The notes beneath the pieces were generated by a model. That model was not told the DNA's origin and ran no database searches. It was given only the letters and a program-made list of their open reading frames with translations. The translations under genes were made by a program, and so were the position numbers. This document shows positions 1 to 10,366 of a stretch of DNA of 64,000 nucleotides, piece after piece. Positions within the stretch are counted from its first letter, which is position 1; every line of letters begins with the position of its first letter. The stretch covers positions 186,001 to 250,000 of the forward strand of contig JAPOYR010000013.1 in NCBI GenBank assembly GCA_026706485.1, in the 5' to 3' direction. This stretch comes from Chloroflexota bacterium. Lineage in GTDB: Bacteria; Chloroflexota; UBA11872.

Positions 1-1965
1 GGCGACGACTTCGACCCATCCACGGGCGCCTTGCTGGCCAACCGCCGGGTTCGCCGGATTGACGAGGCCGACACGCGCCGCCTGGCGACGGCGCTTACCA
101 AAGCGGAGTTTCACGTCGTCAGCGTGGACAAGCGCCCGGTGACCCGCCGCCCGGCGCCGCCGTTCATCACGTCGACGCTGCAGCAGGCGGCCTCGCGCCG
201 TTTGCGTTTCAGCGCTCGCCAAACGATGCGGGTGGCCCAGCAGCTGTACGAGGCCGGTTACATCACCTACATGCGCACGGACTCGCCCACGCTGTCCCAA
301 CAGGCGATTGCCGCGGCGCGGGACGAGGTCGAGAGGCGCGCCGGCAAGGAGTACCTGCCCGAGAAGCCGCGGCGCTATCGCGCGCGAGCGGCTCGCGCGC
401 AGGAGGCCCACGAAGCCATCCGGCCCGCGGGCGAGCGCTTCCGGCACCCGGACGAGCTTGGCAACGACGTGGATGCCAATGGAAAGCGCCTCTACACCCT
501 GATCTGGCAACGCACGCTGGCCTCGCAGATGCGAGACGCCAACTTCGAGCGGACGCGCGTCCGGATCGAGGCAGCCGCCGGCGCCGACGGGACCGCGGTA
601 TTCCAGGCCAACGGACAGATTGTGGTGTTCGACGGCTTCCTGCAGATCTACGGCGGCGGTGACGGTGACGACGACCGCGTGCTTCCCGACATGTCGAGCG
701 GCGATGTCTTGGACGTCCAAGGCATCGAACCCACCGAGCACGCGACCCGACCGCCCGACCGCTGGACGGAGGCCAGCCTGATCCGCGAGTTGGAGCGGCT
801 GGATATCGGTCGCCCGTCCACCTACGCCACCATTCTGGAGACGATTCAAGACAAGTACGTGGTGCGCAAGGGCTCGGCGCTGGTTCCCCGCTGGCACGCG
901 TTCGCCGTGATCCAGCTGATGGCCGTGCACTTCCCCGAGTTGGCCGACGCCGACTTCACCGCCCGCATGGAAGACGGGTTGGACCGGGTCGCCGCAGGCG
1001 ATCTCGACCCGCTGCCCTGGCTGTCGGCGTTCTACTTCGGCGCCGACGGCGCGTCGGCCAACGGCAAGGAGGCCATGCTGCGCGACGGCCTGCACCACCG
1101 CATCGACGCCAGCTGGGACGCCATCGACGCGCGCGCCGTCTGCACCATCCCGCTGGCCGGAACGAACGGCTCACAGGTGGCGGTGCGCATCGGCCGCTAC
1201 GGTCCCTATATCGAATCGGCGGAGGGCGGACAACGCGCGCGGGTGCCGGAAGACCTGGAACCCGATCAGCTGACCGCCGCCGCCGCCGCCGAGCTGCTTG
1301 AGCAGGCGACGCGGGGGGATCAGCCGCTCGGCGCCGATCCCGAATCGGGACAGCCCATCTATCTCAAGCAAGGTCGCCGCGGCGCCTATCTTCAGCGTGG
1401 CGAAGGCCAGACCGGACGCGGAGCCGGCGGCCGGAAGCGCCCGCAGACCACCAGCGTGTGGCCCACCATCGATCCCGAATCGATCACCCTCGACCAGGCG
1501 CTGGAGCTGCTCGCGTATCCCAAGCGGCTCGGCACGCACCCCGAAACGGGCGAGGACGTGACAGTGCAGGACGGGCCGTACGGCCCCTACGTGAGATGCG
1601 GCGGCGAGTCTCGCAGCCTGCCCGGACGCGGCAATGCGCAGTACGAGAAACTGGCGTCCGTCGACCTGGCGGAAGCCCTCGAACTGCTGCGCACGCCGCG
1701 CCAGACACGCCGACGGGGCGAGGCGGCCCCGCCGCTGGCCGAACTCGGCGCCCACCCAAGCTCGCAGGCGCCCATCACGGTCCGCGACGGGCGCTACGGC
1801 CCCTATGTCACCGACGGCACGCTCAACGCCAGCCTGCCCAAGGACCGGGATCCGACCTCGGTCACCCTGGACGAGGCGGTGGCGCTGCTGGCGGCTCGCG
1901 CCGAGCGGGTCGCCGCCCAGGGCGGGCGCGGGCGCCGGCGGTCAGGCAGGCGGCGGCGCAGCTAA
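1..1965 (+). CDS. topA: DNA topoisomerase I, C-terminal part (5' end cut by window)
   Basis: Type IA topoisomerase that relaxes negatively supercoiled DNA through a transient phosphotyrosine. Only the last 654 residues are present; the Toprim domain lies upstream of the window. The active tyrosine is the second Y of YITYMRTDS (codon 268-270), and the core motif GRPSTYATI sits near residue 270. From about residue 390 there are four copies of the topoisomerase C-terminal repeat (RYGPYIES, RRGAYLQR, PYGPYVRC, RYGPYVTD) instead of Cys4 zinc fingers, followed by an Arg-rich tail. The reading frame is open from base 1, so the true start is outside the window. Confidence 0.96.
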   Translation, partial: GDDFDPSTGALLANRRVRRIDEADTRRLATALTKAEFHVVSVDKRPVTRRPAPPFITSTLQQAASRRLRFSARQTMRVAQQLYEAGYITYMRTDSPTLSQQAIAAARDEVERRAGKEYLPEKPRRYRARAARAQEAHEAIRPAGERFRHPDELGNDVDANGKRLYTLIWQRTLASQMRDANFERTRVRIEAAAGADGTAVFQANGQIVVFDGFLQIYGGGDGDDDRVLPDMSSGDVLDVQGIEPTEHATRPPDRWTEASLIRELERLDIGRPSTYATILETIQDKYVVRKGSALVPRWHAFAVIQLMAVHFPELADADFTARMEDGLDRVAAGDLDPLPWLSAFYFGADGASANGKEAMLRDGLHHRIDASWDAIDARAVCTIPLAGTNGSQVAVRIGRYGPYIESAEGGQRARVPEDLEPDQLTAAAAAELLEQATRGDQPLGADPESGQPIYLKQGRRGAYLQRGEGQTGRGAGGRKRPQTTSVWPTIDPESITLDQALELLAYPKRLGTHPETGEDVTVQDGPYGPYVRCGGESRSLPGRGNAQYEKLASVDLAEALELLRTPRQTRRRGEAAPPLAELGAHPSSQAPITVRDGRYGPYVTDGTLNASLPKDRDPTSVTLDEAVALLAARAERVAAQGGRGRRRSGRRRRS

Positions 1966-2141
1966 CCTCGCCGGTTCGTTGGCACCCGCCCGGCAAGCCG
2001 CCTGCGATATGCTTGGCGCACGTTCGTGTCTTGCGGGCGAATACACACGCCGTCTGATCTGCTGCGCCCTGCCGCGAAAGCGGTTGGCAGCCGAGTCGAC
2101 GACGGCGGATGAGCCAAGGGCAAACGAAAGGACGATGCGGC

Positions 2142-3188
2142 ATGGCGGTTGCGACCATGCGAGATCTGTTGGAAGCCGGGGTGCACTTCGGTCACCGCAC
2201 ACCACGGTGGAACCCGAAGATGCGCCCGTTTATTTTTGGGTCCCGGGGCGGCATTCATATCGTCGACCTGCAGCACACGGTGCGCGGGCTGATGGCCGCG
2301 CAGGCGTTTACGCGATCGGTGTCGGCCGACGGCGGCGACATCATCTTCGTCGGCACCAAGCAGCAAGCGCAGGAAGTGGTGCGCGAGGAGGCCGAGCGCT
2401 GCGGGGCGCACTTCGTGGTGCACCGCTGGCTCGGCGGCACGTTGACCAACTTCGACACCCTGCGGACGCGCGTGCAGCGCCTCCGCGAGCTGCAGGCGCG
2501 CCAGCAAGCCGGCGACTTCGAGCGCATGTCCAAGAAGGCCGCGCACGCGCACGCCATCGAGACGGCCCGGCTTGAGAAGCGGATGGGCGGCATTCGCAAC
2601 CTGTCGCGGCTGCCCGCCGCGCTCTTCATCATCGATCCCAAGCGCGAGGCGATCGCCGTCAAAGAGGCCCAGCGCCTGAAAATCCCCATCATCGCCCTCA
2701 CCGACACGAACTGCGATCCCGAAGTCGTCGACTACGTGATTCCGGGCAACGACGATTCGATTCGCGCCGTCCGGGCGATCACCGAGCAAATCGCCAACGC
2801 CATCCTGGCCGGCCGCGAAGAGCATGAGCGGCGCGAGGCCGAGCGCGCGGTGCGAGCCGCCCGCGAAGCCGAAGCCGCCATGGCCGCCGCGGCTCGCGCC
2901 GAGCAGCAGGGCGCATCCACGGCCGACATGGAGGCCACCATGCTTGAAGCGGCTGGGGAAGCGGCCGCGGCGCCATCAGCCGAGGCGCAGGAAACTGCCG
3001 AGCCCGCGGCTCCAGCTCCGGCCAAACCGGCAGCGGCGGAATCCGCCGCCGCGGCACCGCGTGCCGCCCGTGGTCGACGACGGCCGGCGGCGCAATCCGG
3101 AGCCGCCCCGCGAGGCCGGCGCAAGCCGCGCGCCGCCTCCTCACCGACGAACCCACCCACACCTCCGCAGGACGGCAGCGATGCCTAA
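2142..3188 (+). CDS. rpsB: 30S ribosomal protein S2 with long Ala/Pro-rich tail
   Basis: Structural protein of the small subunit, bound near S1 on the 30S body. Residues 1 to about 235 match the family (GVHFGHRTPRWNPKM, FVGTKQQAQEVV, IIALTDTNCDP). The remaining roughly 110 residues are an Ala/Pro/Glu tail ending in an Arg/Lys-rich segment, making 348 residues against the usual 230-260. The start is ATG 2142, behind an AAAGGA ribosome-binding site, giving MAVATMRDLLEAG. It leads the rpsB-tsf-pyrH-frr cluster, and its stop overlaps the tsf start by 8 nt. No convincing sigma-70 promoter was found in the 176 nt after topA. Confidence 0.96.
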   Translation: MAVATMRDLLEAGVHFGHRTPRWNPKMRPFIFGSRGGIHIVDLQHTVRGLMAAQAFTRSVSADGGDIIFVGTKQQAQEVVREEAERCGAHFVVHRWLGGTLTNFDTLRTRVQRLRELQARQQAGDFERMSKKAAHAHAIETARLEKRMGGIRNLSRLPAALFIIDPKREAIAVKEAQRLKIPIIALTDTNCDPEVVDYVIPGNDDSIRAVRAITEQIANAILAGREEHERREAERAVRAAREAEAAMAAAARAEQQGASTADMEATMLEAAGEAAAAPSAEAQETAEPAAPAPAKPAAAESAAAAPRAARGRRRPAAQSGAAPRGRRKPRAASSPTNPPTPPQDGSDA

Positions 3189-3660
3189 AGTCTCCATCGA
3201 GGATATTCGCGCACTACGAGCCGAGACCGGCGCCGGCGTCATGGACGTCAAGCGGGCGCTCGAGGACTCAGGCGGCTCCATCGAGAACGCGCGCGCCTTG
3301 CTTCGCGAGCGTGGCCTGGAGCTCTCGGCCAAGCGCGCCGACCGCGAAACGGGCGAGGGCATCATCGAGGCCTACGTGCATCCGGGCCGTCCGCTGGGCG
3401 CGATGCTCGAGCTTCGCTGCGAAACCGACTTCGTCGCCCGCACGCCCGAGTTCACGGCCCTGGCGCACGACCTGGTCATGCACATCGCGGCCATGGCGCC
3501 CGAGCGGGTCGCCGACGACGACACGGGCGACGGGCAGGCCTTGCTCGACCAGCCGTGGTTTCGCGACACGTCGCAAAAGGTGCACGAGGTCGTGCAGGAG
3601 GTCGAGGCGCGGGTTGGAGAGCGGATTCAGATCGCGCGGTTTAGCCGGTACGAGATTTAG
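3181..3660 (+). CDS. tsf: Elongation factor Ts (short form)
   Basis: Guanine nucleotide exchange factor that recharges EF-Tu-GDP. The N-terminal UBA-like domain (IRALRAETGAGVMDVKRAL) and the exchange motif CETDFVART are intact. At 159 residues it has only one small core subdomain, far shorter than the 283 residues of E. coli EF-Ts; short EF-Ts proteins are known in Chloroflexota, Thermus and cyanobacteria. ATG 3181 lies inside the last codons of rpsB, so translation is probably coupled. The C-terminus RIQIARFSRYEI is a normal family ending, so this is not a truncation. Confidence 0.95.
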   Translation: MPKVSIEDIRALRAETGAGVMDVKRALEDSGGSIENARALLRERGLELSAKRADRETGEGIIEAYVHPGRPLGAMLELRCETDFVARTPEFTALAHDLVMHIAAMAPERVADDDTGDGQALLDQPWFRDTSQKVHEVVQEVEARVGERIQIARFSRYEI

Positions 3661-4951
<1,291 letters not shown>

Positions 4952-4955
<4 letters not shown>

Positions 4956-5710
4956 ACGCCAGCGCACACGAAACGGGATCCGACACGGCGACGCCCGATC
5001 ATGTCGCCATCATCATGGACGGCAACGGGCGCTGGGCGCGCGGCCGCGCCCTGCCCCGGACCGAGGGCCACCGCGAGGGCGCGCTGCGGGTGCGCGGGAT
5101 CGCCGAGGCCTGCATCGATATCGGCATCTCGACCCTCACCGTGTTCGCCTTCTCCACCGAAAACTGGGACCGGCCGCACGACGAGGTGGACGTGCTGATG
5201 GCCCTGATTCCCGAGCGCCTCGCCGCCGAACGCGCCACGATTTTCAACAACGACGTGCGCATTCGCGTGCTCGGCGAAATCGAGTCGCTGCCCCTCGCAG
5301 ACCGCGTGGCCGTGCGGACTATCGTCCGCCAGACCGTGAAGCACCAGGCGCTGACGCTCAACATCGCGTTCAACTACGGCGGTCGCTCTGAGATCCTGCG
5401 CGCGGTGCGCAATCTCATGCGGGACGGCATTGCCCCGGAAGACGTGAGCGAGGACCTGTTCGCGTCCTACCTCTATACCAGCGAAATCCCCGACCCCGAC
5501 CTTGTGATTCGCACCGCAGGGGAGCAGCGCCTGAGCAATTTCCTCATCTGGCAGGCGGCCTACGCCGAGTTCTACTCCACGCCGACGCTGTGGCCCGATT
5601 TCACCCGTGACGAGTTCGACAAGGCCCTGGCCACCTACCGGCAACGCGAACGCAAGTTCGGGCGCGTGGCGGACCAGCCGCGCGTGGTCAGCGACCTGAT
5701 CTCCGGATAG
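4952..5710 (+). CDS. uppS: Undecaprenyl (polyprenyl) diphosphate synthase
   Basis: Cis-prenyltransferase that elongates farnesyl diphosphate with isopentenyl diphosphate to the C55 lipid carrier used in wall synthesis. Motifs: HVAIIMDGNGRWA (catalytic Asp), TVFAFSTENWDRP, NIAFNYGGRSEI, DLVIRTAGEQRLSNFL. The first canonical start codon, ATG 5015, lies inside the first catalytic motif and would remove the conserved HVAII strand. I place the start at CTG 4952, which has a near-perfect SD and overlaps the frr stop, giving 252 aa. Function is certain; the start codon is an inference. The gene ends in TAG, and cdsA follows in the same frame. Confidence 0.93.
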
Positions 5711-5716
5711 CGTTCG

Positions 5717-6502
5717 CTGCGCGCGCGCGTTCTCAGCGGGGCCGTCCTCATTCCGGCCGTGGTGGCGGTCGTCTGGTGGCACCCGTCGGCGCTGGCGGTG
5801 CTCGTCATCGTCGGGGCGGCCCTCACCGCGCGCGAGCTGTCGCACCTGCTGCTGCGCGGCCCACGCCCACACCTGCGGGCGCTCGCTCCGGCGTTGGCGG
5901 CGCTGGTCGTGGCGCTGGCCGCGGTGCCCGAAGGCGAGCGCGTGTGGCTGGGGTCGCTCACGGCCGCACTGCTTGCGGCGGGGCTGATGGCCCAACTCGC
6001 GACGACAGACCCGCACCGCTTTGCCAACTGGGCCCTCGCGGCGGCCGCCGGCGGCTACGCCGGCGCGTTGCTGGGGCTGGCCGTGGTGCTGCGCACGATG
6101 CCCGACGGGTTCGCCTGGACTCTGCTGGCGCTGGTGGTCACTTGGGCCTACGACTCACTGGCGTACGCCGCAGGTCGCACGGTCGGACGCCATGGATTCA
6201 TGACCCACATCTCGCCACGCAAGACCTGGGAGGGTGTGGCCGGCGGAACCGCCGGTAGCATCGCCGCTACCGCAGCGTTCCTGCCATTCCTGCCGATCGA
6301 GGGGTGGCTGGTCGTTCCCTTGGGCCTGGCCTGGGCCGCCGCCGCGCAGACCGGCGACCTCGTGGCCTCGATGGTCAAGCGGGACGCCGGCGCCAAGGAC
6401 AGCGGCCAGTTGATCCCGGGACACGGTGGTATGTTGGATCGCGTGGACGGCCTGCTGTTCGTGGTGCCGGCCGTGTTCGCCGCCGCCCACTTCATCGGCT
6501 AG
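5717..6502 (+). CDS. cdsA: Phosphatidate cytidylyltransferase (CDP-diglyceride synthase)
   Basis: Integral membrane enzyme making CDP-diacylglycerol from CTP and phosphatidate. The family signature is split here as VKRDAGAKDSG and PGHGGMLDRVDG near the C-terminus, with about eight hydrophobic segments before it. The first canonical start is GTG 5759. However, the residues encoded just upstream (LRARVLSGAVLIPAV) match the usual CdsA N-terminus, so I start at CTG 5717, seven nt after the uppS TAG and in the same frame. With GTG 5759 the protein would be 247 aa. Start uncertain, product firm. Confidence 0.92.
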   Translation: MRARVLSGAVLIPAVVAVVWWHPSALAVLVIVGAALTARELSHLLLRGPRPHLRALAPALAALVVALAAVPEGERVWLGSLTAALLAAGLMAQLATTDPHRFANWALAAAAGGYAGALLGLAVVLRTMPDGFAWTLLALVVTWAYDSLAYAAGRTVGRHGFMTHISPRKTWEGVAGGTAGSIAATAAFLPFLPIEGWLVVPLGLAWAAAAQTGDLVASMVKRDAGAKDSGQLIPGHGGMLDRVDGLLFVVPAVFAAAHFIG

Positions 6503-6548
6503 CGATTCCGAGGCGCGGGCACCCCGCCCCACCTTTCCGGAGCACGCG

Positions 6549-7709
6549 ATGACGACGGCACCCAAGCGAATTGTGGTCCTCGGCGCCACCGGATCCATTG
6601 GCACCCAGACCCTCGACGTGGTGCGAACGCACCCGGATCACTTCGAGGTCGTCGGGCTCACCTGCAACGCAAGCGCCGACTTGCTGATCGACCAGATCAA
6701 CGAATTCAACGTGCCGGCGGCCTGCCTGCGCGATGCCTCGGCGGCAACGGCGGAGTGGCCGGCAGCCTGCGAGCGCCTGCCCTACCCCGAGGGCTTGGAG
6801 CAGCTCGCGGCGCGCGACGACGTGGACATCGTGGTAGTGGCGACAATCGGCGGCGACGTCGGTTTCCGTCCCACCGAGGCCGCGCTCCGAGCCGGCAACA
6901 CCGTCGCCCTGGCGAGCAAGGAGCTGTTGGTGATGGGCGGCCGGTTGTTCCGCGACCTTGCGGACAGCACGGGAGCGCAAATTCTGCCGATCGACAGCGA
7001 GCACAGCGCCTTGTGGCAGTGCCTGGTCGGCGAAGACCCGAATTCGGTTCGGCGGCTCATTCTCACGGCCTCGGGCGGGCCGTTTCGCGAGACCGACGCC
7101 GCCGCCATACGCGACGCGACCGCCGAGGAAGCGCTCAAGCATCCGAACTGGGTCATGGGGCCGAAGATCACTACCGATTCGGCCAGCCTGATGAATAAGG
7201 GATTCGAGGTCATCGAGGCCCACTGGCTGTTCGATCTCGCCTACGACCGCATCGAGGTGATCATTCATCCTGAATCCATCGTGCACTCCATGGTTGAATT
7301 CCACGACGGCTCGCTGAAGGCCCAGCTTGGAACCCCCGATATGCGCCACCCCATCCAATACGCGTTGGCCTACCCCGAACGACTCAACGCCGCCCATTCC
7401 AGCCTGGCGTTGGACGAGCTCCACCAGTTGCGCTTCGAAACGCCGGACCTGGAGCGCTTTCCCCTGCTGCGCGCGGCCATGGACGCCGGGCGGGCGGGCG
7501 GCACGGCCCCGGCCACCCTGTGCGGGGCCGATGACGCCGCGGTCGAGATCTTCCTGCGCGGCGACCTGCGCTTCGGGGAAATGGTTGACGCCGTGCTCGA
7601 CGCCATGGCGGCAACGCCCGTGCGGCCCCTGGATTCGCTCGACACGGCCCTCGACGCCCATCGGAAGGGCGTCGAGCACGTTCGCCGGAGCCTCACAGCC
7701 GCGTCGTGA
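6549..7709 (+). CDS. dxr: 1-deoxy-D-xylulose 5-phosphate reductoisomerase
   Basis: Second step of the MEP isoprenoid pathway: rearranges and reduces DXP to MEP with NADPH. Motifs in order: GATGSIG (NADPH loop), ASKELLVMGG, SEHSALWQ (metal and substrate), NWVMGPKITTDSASLMNKG. Length 386 aa is normal. ATG 6549 has an upstream CCGGAG. It sits between the prenyl-carrier gene uppS/cdsA and another MEP gene (ispG) two genes on, and overlaps rseP by 4 nt. Confidence 0.96.
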   Translation: MTTAPKRIVVLGATGSIGTQTLDVVRTHPDHFEVVGLTCNASADLLIDQINEFNVPAACLRDASAATAEWPAACERLPYPEGLEQLAARDDVDIVVVATIGGDVGFRPTEAALRAGNTVALASKELLVMGGRLFRDLADSTGAQILPIDSEHSALWQCLVGEDPNSVRRLILTASGGPFRETDAAAIRDATAEEALKHPNWVMGPKITTDSASLMNKGFEVIEAHWLFDLAYDRIEVIIHPESIVHSMVEFHDGSLKAQLGTPDMRHPIQYALAYPERLNAAHSSLALDELHQLRFETPDLERFPLLRAAMDAGRAGGTAPATLCGADDAAVEIFLRGDLRFGEMVDAVLDAMAATPVRPLDSLDTALDAHRKGVEHVRRSLTAAS

Positions 7710-9139
7710 ATCCCATCCAGGCCTTGCTGGACTCCGGGGCGAGCATGCTGGTGGTGATCCCGATCTTCCTGGCGTTGCTGTCGCTGATCGTGTTCGTGCA
7801 CGAGCTGGGGCACTACGCTTTCGCGCGCCGCTTCGGCGTCGGGGTCCATACCTTTGCCATCGGGCTTCCGCCGCGTCTCTGGTCGCGGCTGCGCGGCGAC
7901 GACGCCATTCCGGCGGAGCCGCTGGCGCAAGACGCCGCGTCGCAAGTCGACGGCGCGGTGCGACTCGTGGGCGCGTCCGACCCGGACGACCCCGGGCTAC
8001 GCAACGCGATCCTGCTGTACAGCAACGTCGAGCCGCCGACGCGCGCCGAGCTGCGCGCCGCCCAGGCGGAAGGCGCAGTGGGCGCGATCCTGGCCGAGCC
8101 GTCGGAGCTGACCGTGCATCTCTCGGGCGCCGAGTCGCTGGCGCTGCCAGTGGTCCGCGTCGACCCCGAAACCGGAACGGCCATCGCCGCGCGGTTGCGC
8201 CAGGGCGAGCTCCAGGCCGAGCTGCGTCGGGGTCCCCAGGCGGCCTTCGATTCGGCTGAGGCGTCCATTCACCTCGGCGGAACCAGATTTGCGATCAATG
8301 CCCTGCCGCTGGGCGGCTACGTGCGCCTGGCCGGCGAGTCCAACGACTTCGACGCGCCGCAGGGATTCGCGCGGCGCAAGCCCTGGCAGCGCGCGCTGAT
8401 CCTTGTGGCCGGTCCGCTGATGAACTTTCTGCTGGCGCCGTTCCTCTTCATGCTGGGATCGCTGATCGCCGATGAGGTTGGGGCGCGCATTGTCGAGGTG
8501 GCCGAGGGTTCACCGGCGCAGAGCGCCGGTCTGCTGGCCGACGACCGCATCCTGGCGGTCGACGGCGCCGCCGTTGCCAGCGTCGGCGACCTGATCCGCG
8601 GCTTGGACGGTGTGGCCGGGCAACCGGTGGCATTCGAGGTCCGGCGCGGTTCGGACACCGTCATGTTGCGCGCCGTGCCGCGCGTCGAGCCGCCGCCGGG
8701 CGAGGGCCCCCTCGGCATTCGCATCGGTCCCGTGCGCGAGTCCGCCCCGCTGCACCTCGCGGCGGTGCGCGGGATCACACGCACCATCGACTCGCTCGCC
8801 CTAGTGCCGCTAGCCATTGGGGAGTGGATCGCCGGCGGCCCGGTCCAGGTCTCCGGTCCCGTGGGCATCGCCGCGGTCGTGGACCAGGCAGCGCGTCTCG
8901 GTCTGGAACGGGTGCTCTTCCTGGGCGCGATCCTGTCGGCCCAGATTGGGCTAATCAACCTCTTGCCCTGGCCCGGTCTCGACGGCGGACGGCTGGTATT
9001 CGTGGGCTTCGAGTGGCTCACCGGGCGGCGGCTGAATCCGCGCCGCGAGGCCGCCTTCCACTTCGTGGGCATCATGCTGCTCATGGCGTTGGCGGTGGTC
9101 ATCACCGTCAGCGACGTGCAGCGCTTGGCGGGCTTCTAG
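7706..9139 (+). CDS. rseP: RseP/S2P-type M50 zinc metalloprotease with PA-like insertion
   Basis: Membrane-embedded site-2 protease that cleaves transmembrane substrates such as anti-sigma factors. The zinc motif HELGH is at residues 32-36 in the first membrane helix, a PDZ domain lies around residues 255-345, and the second metal motif LPWPGLDGGR precedes the last helices. Between the HELGH helix and the conserved NALPLGGYV (about 198-206) there is an extra block of roughly 130 residues. Its residues 95-176 read like a protease-associated (PA) domain (AILLYSN, AAQAEGAVGAIL, LPVVRVDPETG). This makes the protein 477 aa instead of 350-450. GTG 7706 overlaps dxr by 4 nt. The dxr-rseP-ispG order is widespread in bacteria. 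Confidence 0.93.
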   Translation: MNPIQALLDSGASMLVVIPIFLALLSLIVFVHELGHYAFARRFGVGVHTFAIGLPPRLWSRLRGDDAIPAEPLAQDAASQVDGAVRLVGASDPDDPGLRNAILLYSNVEPPTRAELRAAQAEGAVGAILAEPSELTVHLSGAESLALPVVRVDPETGTAIAARLRQGELQAELRRGPQAAFDSAEASIHLGGTRFAINALPLGGYVRLAGESNDFDAPQGFARRKPWQRALILVAGPLMNFLLAPFLFMLGSLIADEVGARIVEVAEGSPAQSAGLLADDRILAVDGAAVASVGDLIRGLDGVAGQPVAFEVRRGSDTVMLRAVPRVEPPPGEGPLGIRIGPVRESAPLHLAAVRGITRTIDSLALVPLAIGEWIAGGPVQVSGPVGIAAVVDQAARLGLERVLFLGAILSAQIGLINLLPWPGLDGGRLVFVGFEWLTGRRLNPRREAAFHFVGIMLLMALAVVITVSDVQRLAGF

Positions 9140-9233
9140 CCCTTCGGTTTGCTGGAGTCTGACCCGTTAACCGGCTACGCTCGGAGCGACCCAGGTTCGT
9201 GTCCGTCTTTGTGCAACGTGAGGTGAAGTTGCG

Positions 9234-10337
9234 GTGATTCGACGCCGAGGGTCATTCCCCATCAAGGTCCGCGACGTGGAGATCGGCGGCGGGGCGCCGA
9301 TCAGCGTCCAGTCGATGACGATCACCGACACGAAGGACGTCGTCGCCACGCTCGCCCAGATCCACCAACTCGTCGAGGCCGGTTGCGACATCGTGCGCCT
9401 GGCCGTGCCCGACAAGTACGCCGCCGAGGCGCTGCCCGACATCCGCGCGGGCACCGACGCGCCCCTCGTGGCCGACATCCACTTTGACCACCGGCTGGCA
9501 CTCATGGCCGCCAAAGCCGGCATGGACTGCCTACGCATCAATCCCGGCAATATCGGTGGGCGCGAGAAGGTCGAAGCCGTAGTTCGCGCCTGCAAGGAGC
9601 GCGAGATCCCGATTCGAATCGGGGTCAACGCCGGCTCGATCCAGGAAGCGTGGTCGAAGAAGATCGACCGGCGTCCCGAAGGCCAGGAGCTCGTCGAAGC
9701 CATGGTCGAGGACGCCCTCGAACACGTGAAGATTCTTGAGGACCTCAACTTCGACCAGATCAAGATCTCGCTCAAGTCGTTCGAGGTCGAGGTGACCATT
9801 GAGGCCTACAAGGCCATCGCCCAGCAGACCATGTACCCGTTCCACATCGGAATCACCGAGTCGGGTCCGCCGCGCACCGGCATCATCCGCTCGGCCGTCG
9901 GGCTGGGAAGTCTCCTCTACGACGGCTACGGCGACACCATGCGCGTGTCGCTGACGACCGATCCCGTAGAGGAAGTCTTCGTCGCCAACGAAATCCTCAA
10001 GGTGCTGGGCCTCAAGGAAGCCGGTCCCACGATGGTTTCCTGCCCGTCCTGCGGGCGCTGCGAAATCGACCTCTTCGGCCTCTCCGACTCGGTTGAGGAG
10101 GTCATGGGAACCGTCAAGGAGCCGCTCAAGGTCGCGGTGATGGGCTGCGTGGTTAACGGCCCGGGAGAGGCGATGGACGCGGATATCGGCATCGCCGGCG
10201 GCAAGGGCCGCGGTGTGATCTTCCGCAAGGGCGAGATCCTGCGCACGGTGGACGAAACCGACATGCTGCCCGTGCTCACCGACGAGATCCGCAAGCTGGA
10301 GGCCGAGTTCGCGGCCAATGGCGATTCGTCCGACTAG
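9234..10337 (+). CDS. ispG: 4-hydroxy-3-methylbut-2-enyl diphosphate synthase (IspG/GcpE)
   Basis: Penultimate MEP step: a [4Fe-4S] enzyme that reductively opens methylerythritol cyclodiphosphate. Cluster ligands are in VSCPSCGRC and MGCVVNGPGEAMDADIG near the C-terminus; the TIM-barrel domain starts SVQSMTITDTKD. Length 367 aa. GTG 9234 is preceded by AGGTGA with a 7-nt spacer. It is separated from rseP by 94 nt in which I see no RNA gene. Confidence 0.96.
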   Translation: MIRRRGSFPIKVRDVEIGGGAPISVQSMTITDTKDVVATLAQIHQLVEAGCDIVRLAVPDKYAAEALPDIRAGTDAPLVADIHFDHRLALMAAKAGMDCLRINPGNIGGREKVEAVVRACKEREIPIRIGVNAGSIQEAWSKKIDRRPEGQELVEAMVEDALEHVKILEDLNFDQIKISLKSFEVEVTIEAYKAIAQQTMYPFHIGITESGPPRTGIIRSAVGLGSLLYDGYGDTMRVSLTTDPVEEVFVANEILKVLGLKEAGPTMVSCPSCGRCEIDLFGLSDSVEEVMGTVKEPLKVAVMGCVVNGPGEAMDADIGIAGGKGRGVIFRKGEILRTVDETDMLPVLTDEIRKLEAEFAANGDSSD

Positions 10338-10366
10338 CACCTCGGGCAATCGACAGTAGGACTTCC

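Noticed and set aside
9140-9233. tRNA-like stretch (GGTTCGTGTCC) before ispG
   Set aside because: No acceptor stem or anticodon arm could be paired around it.
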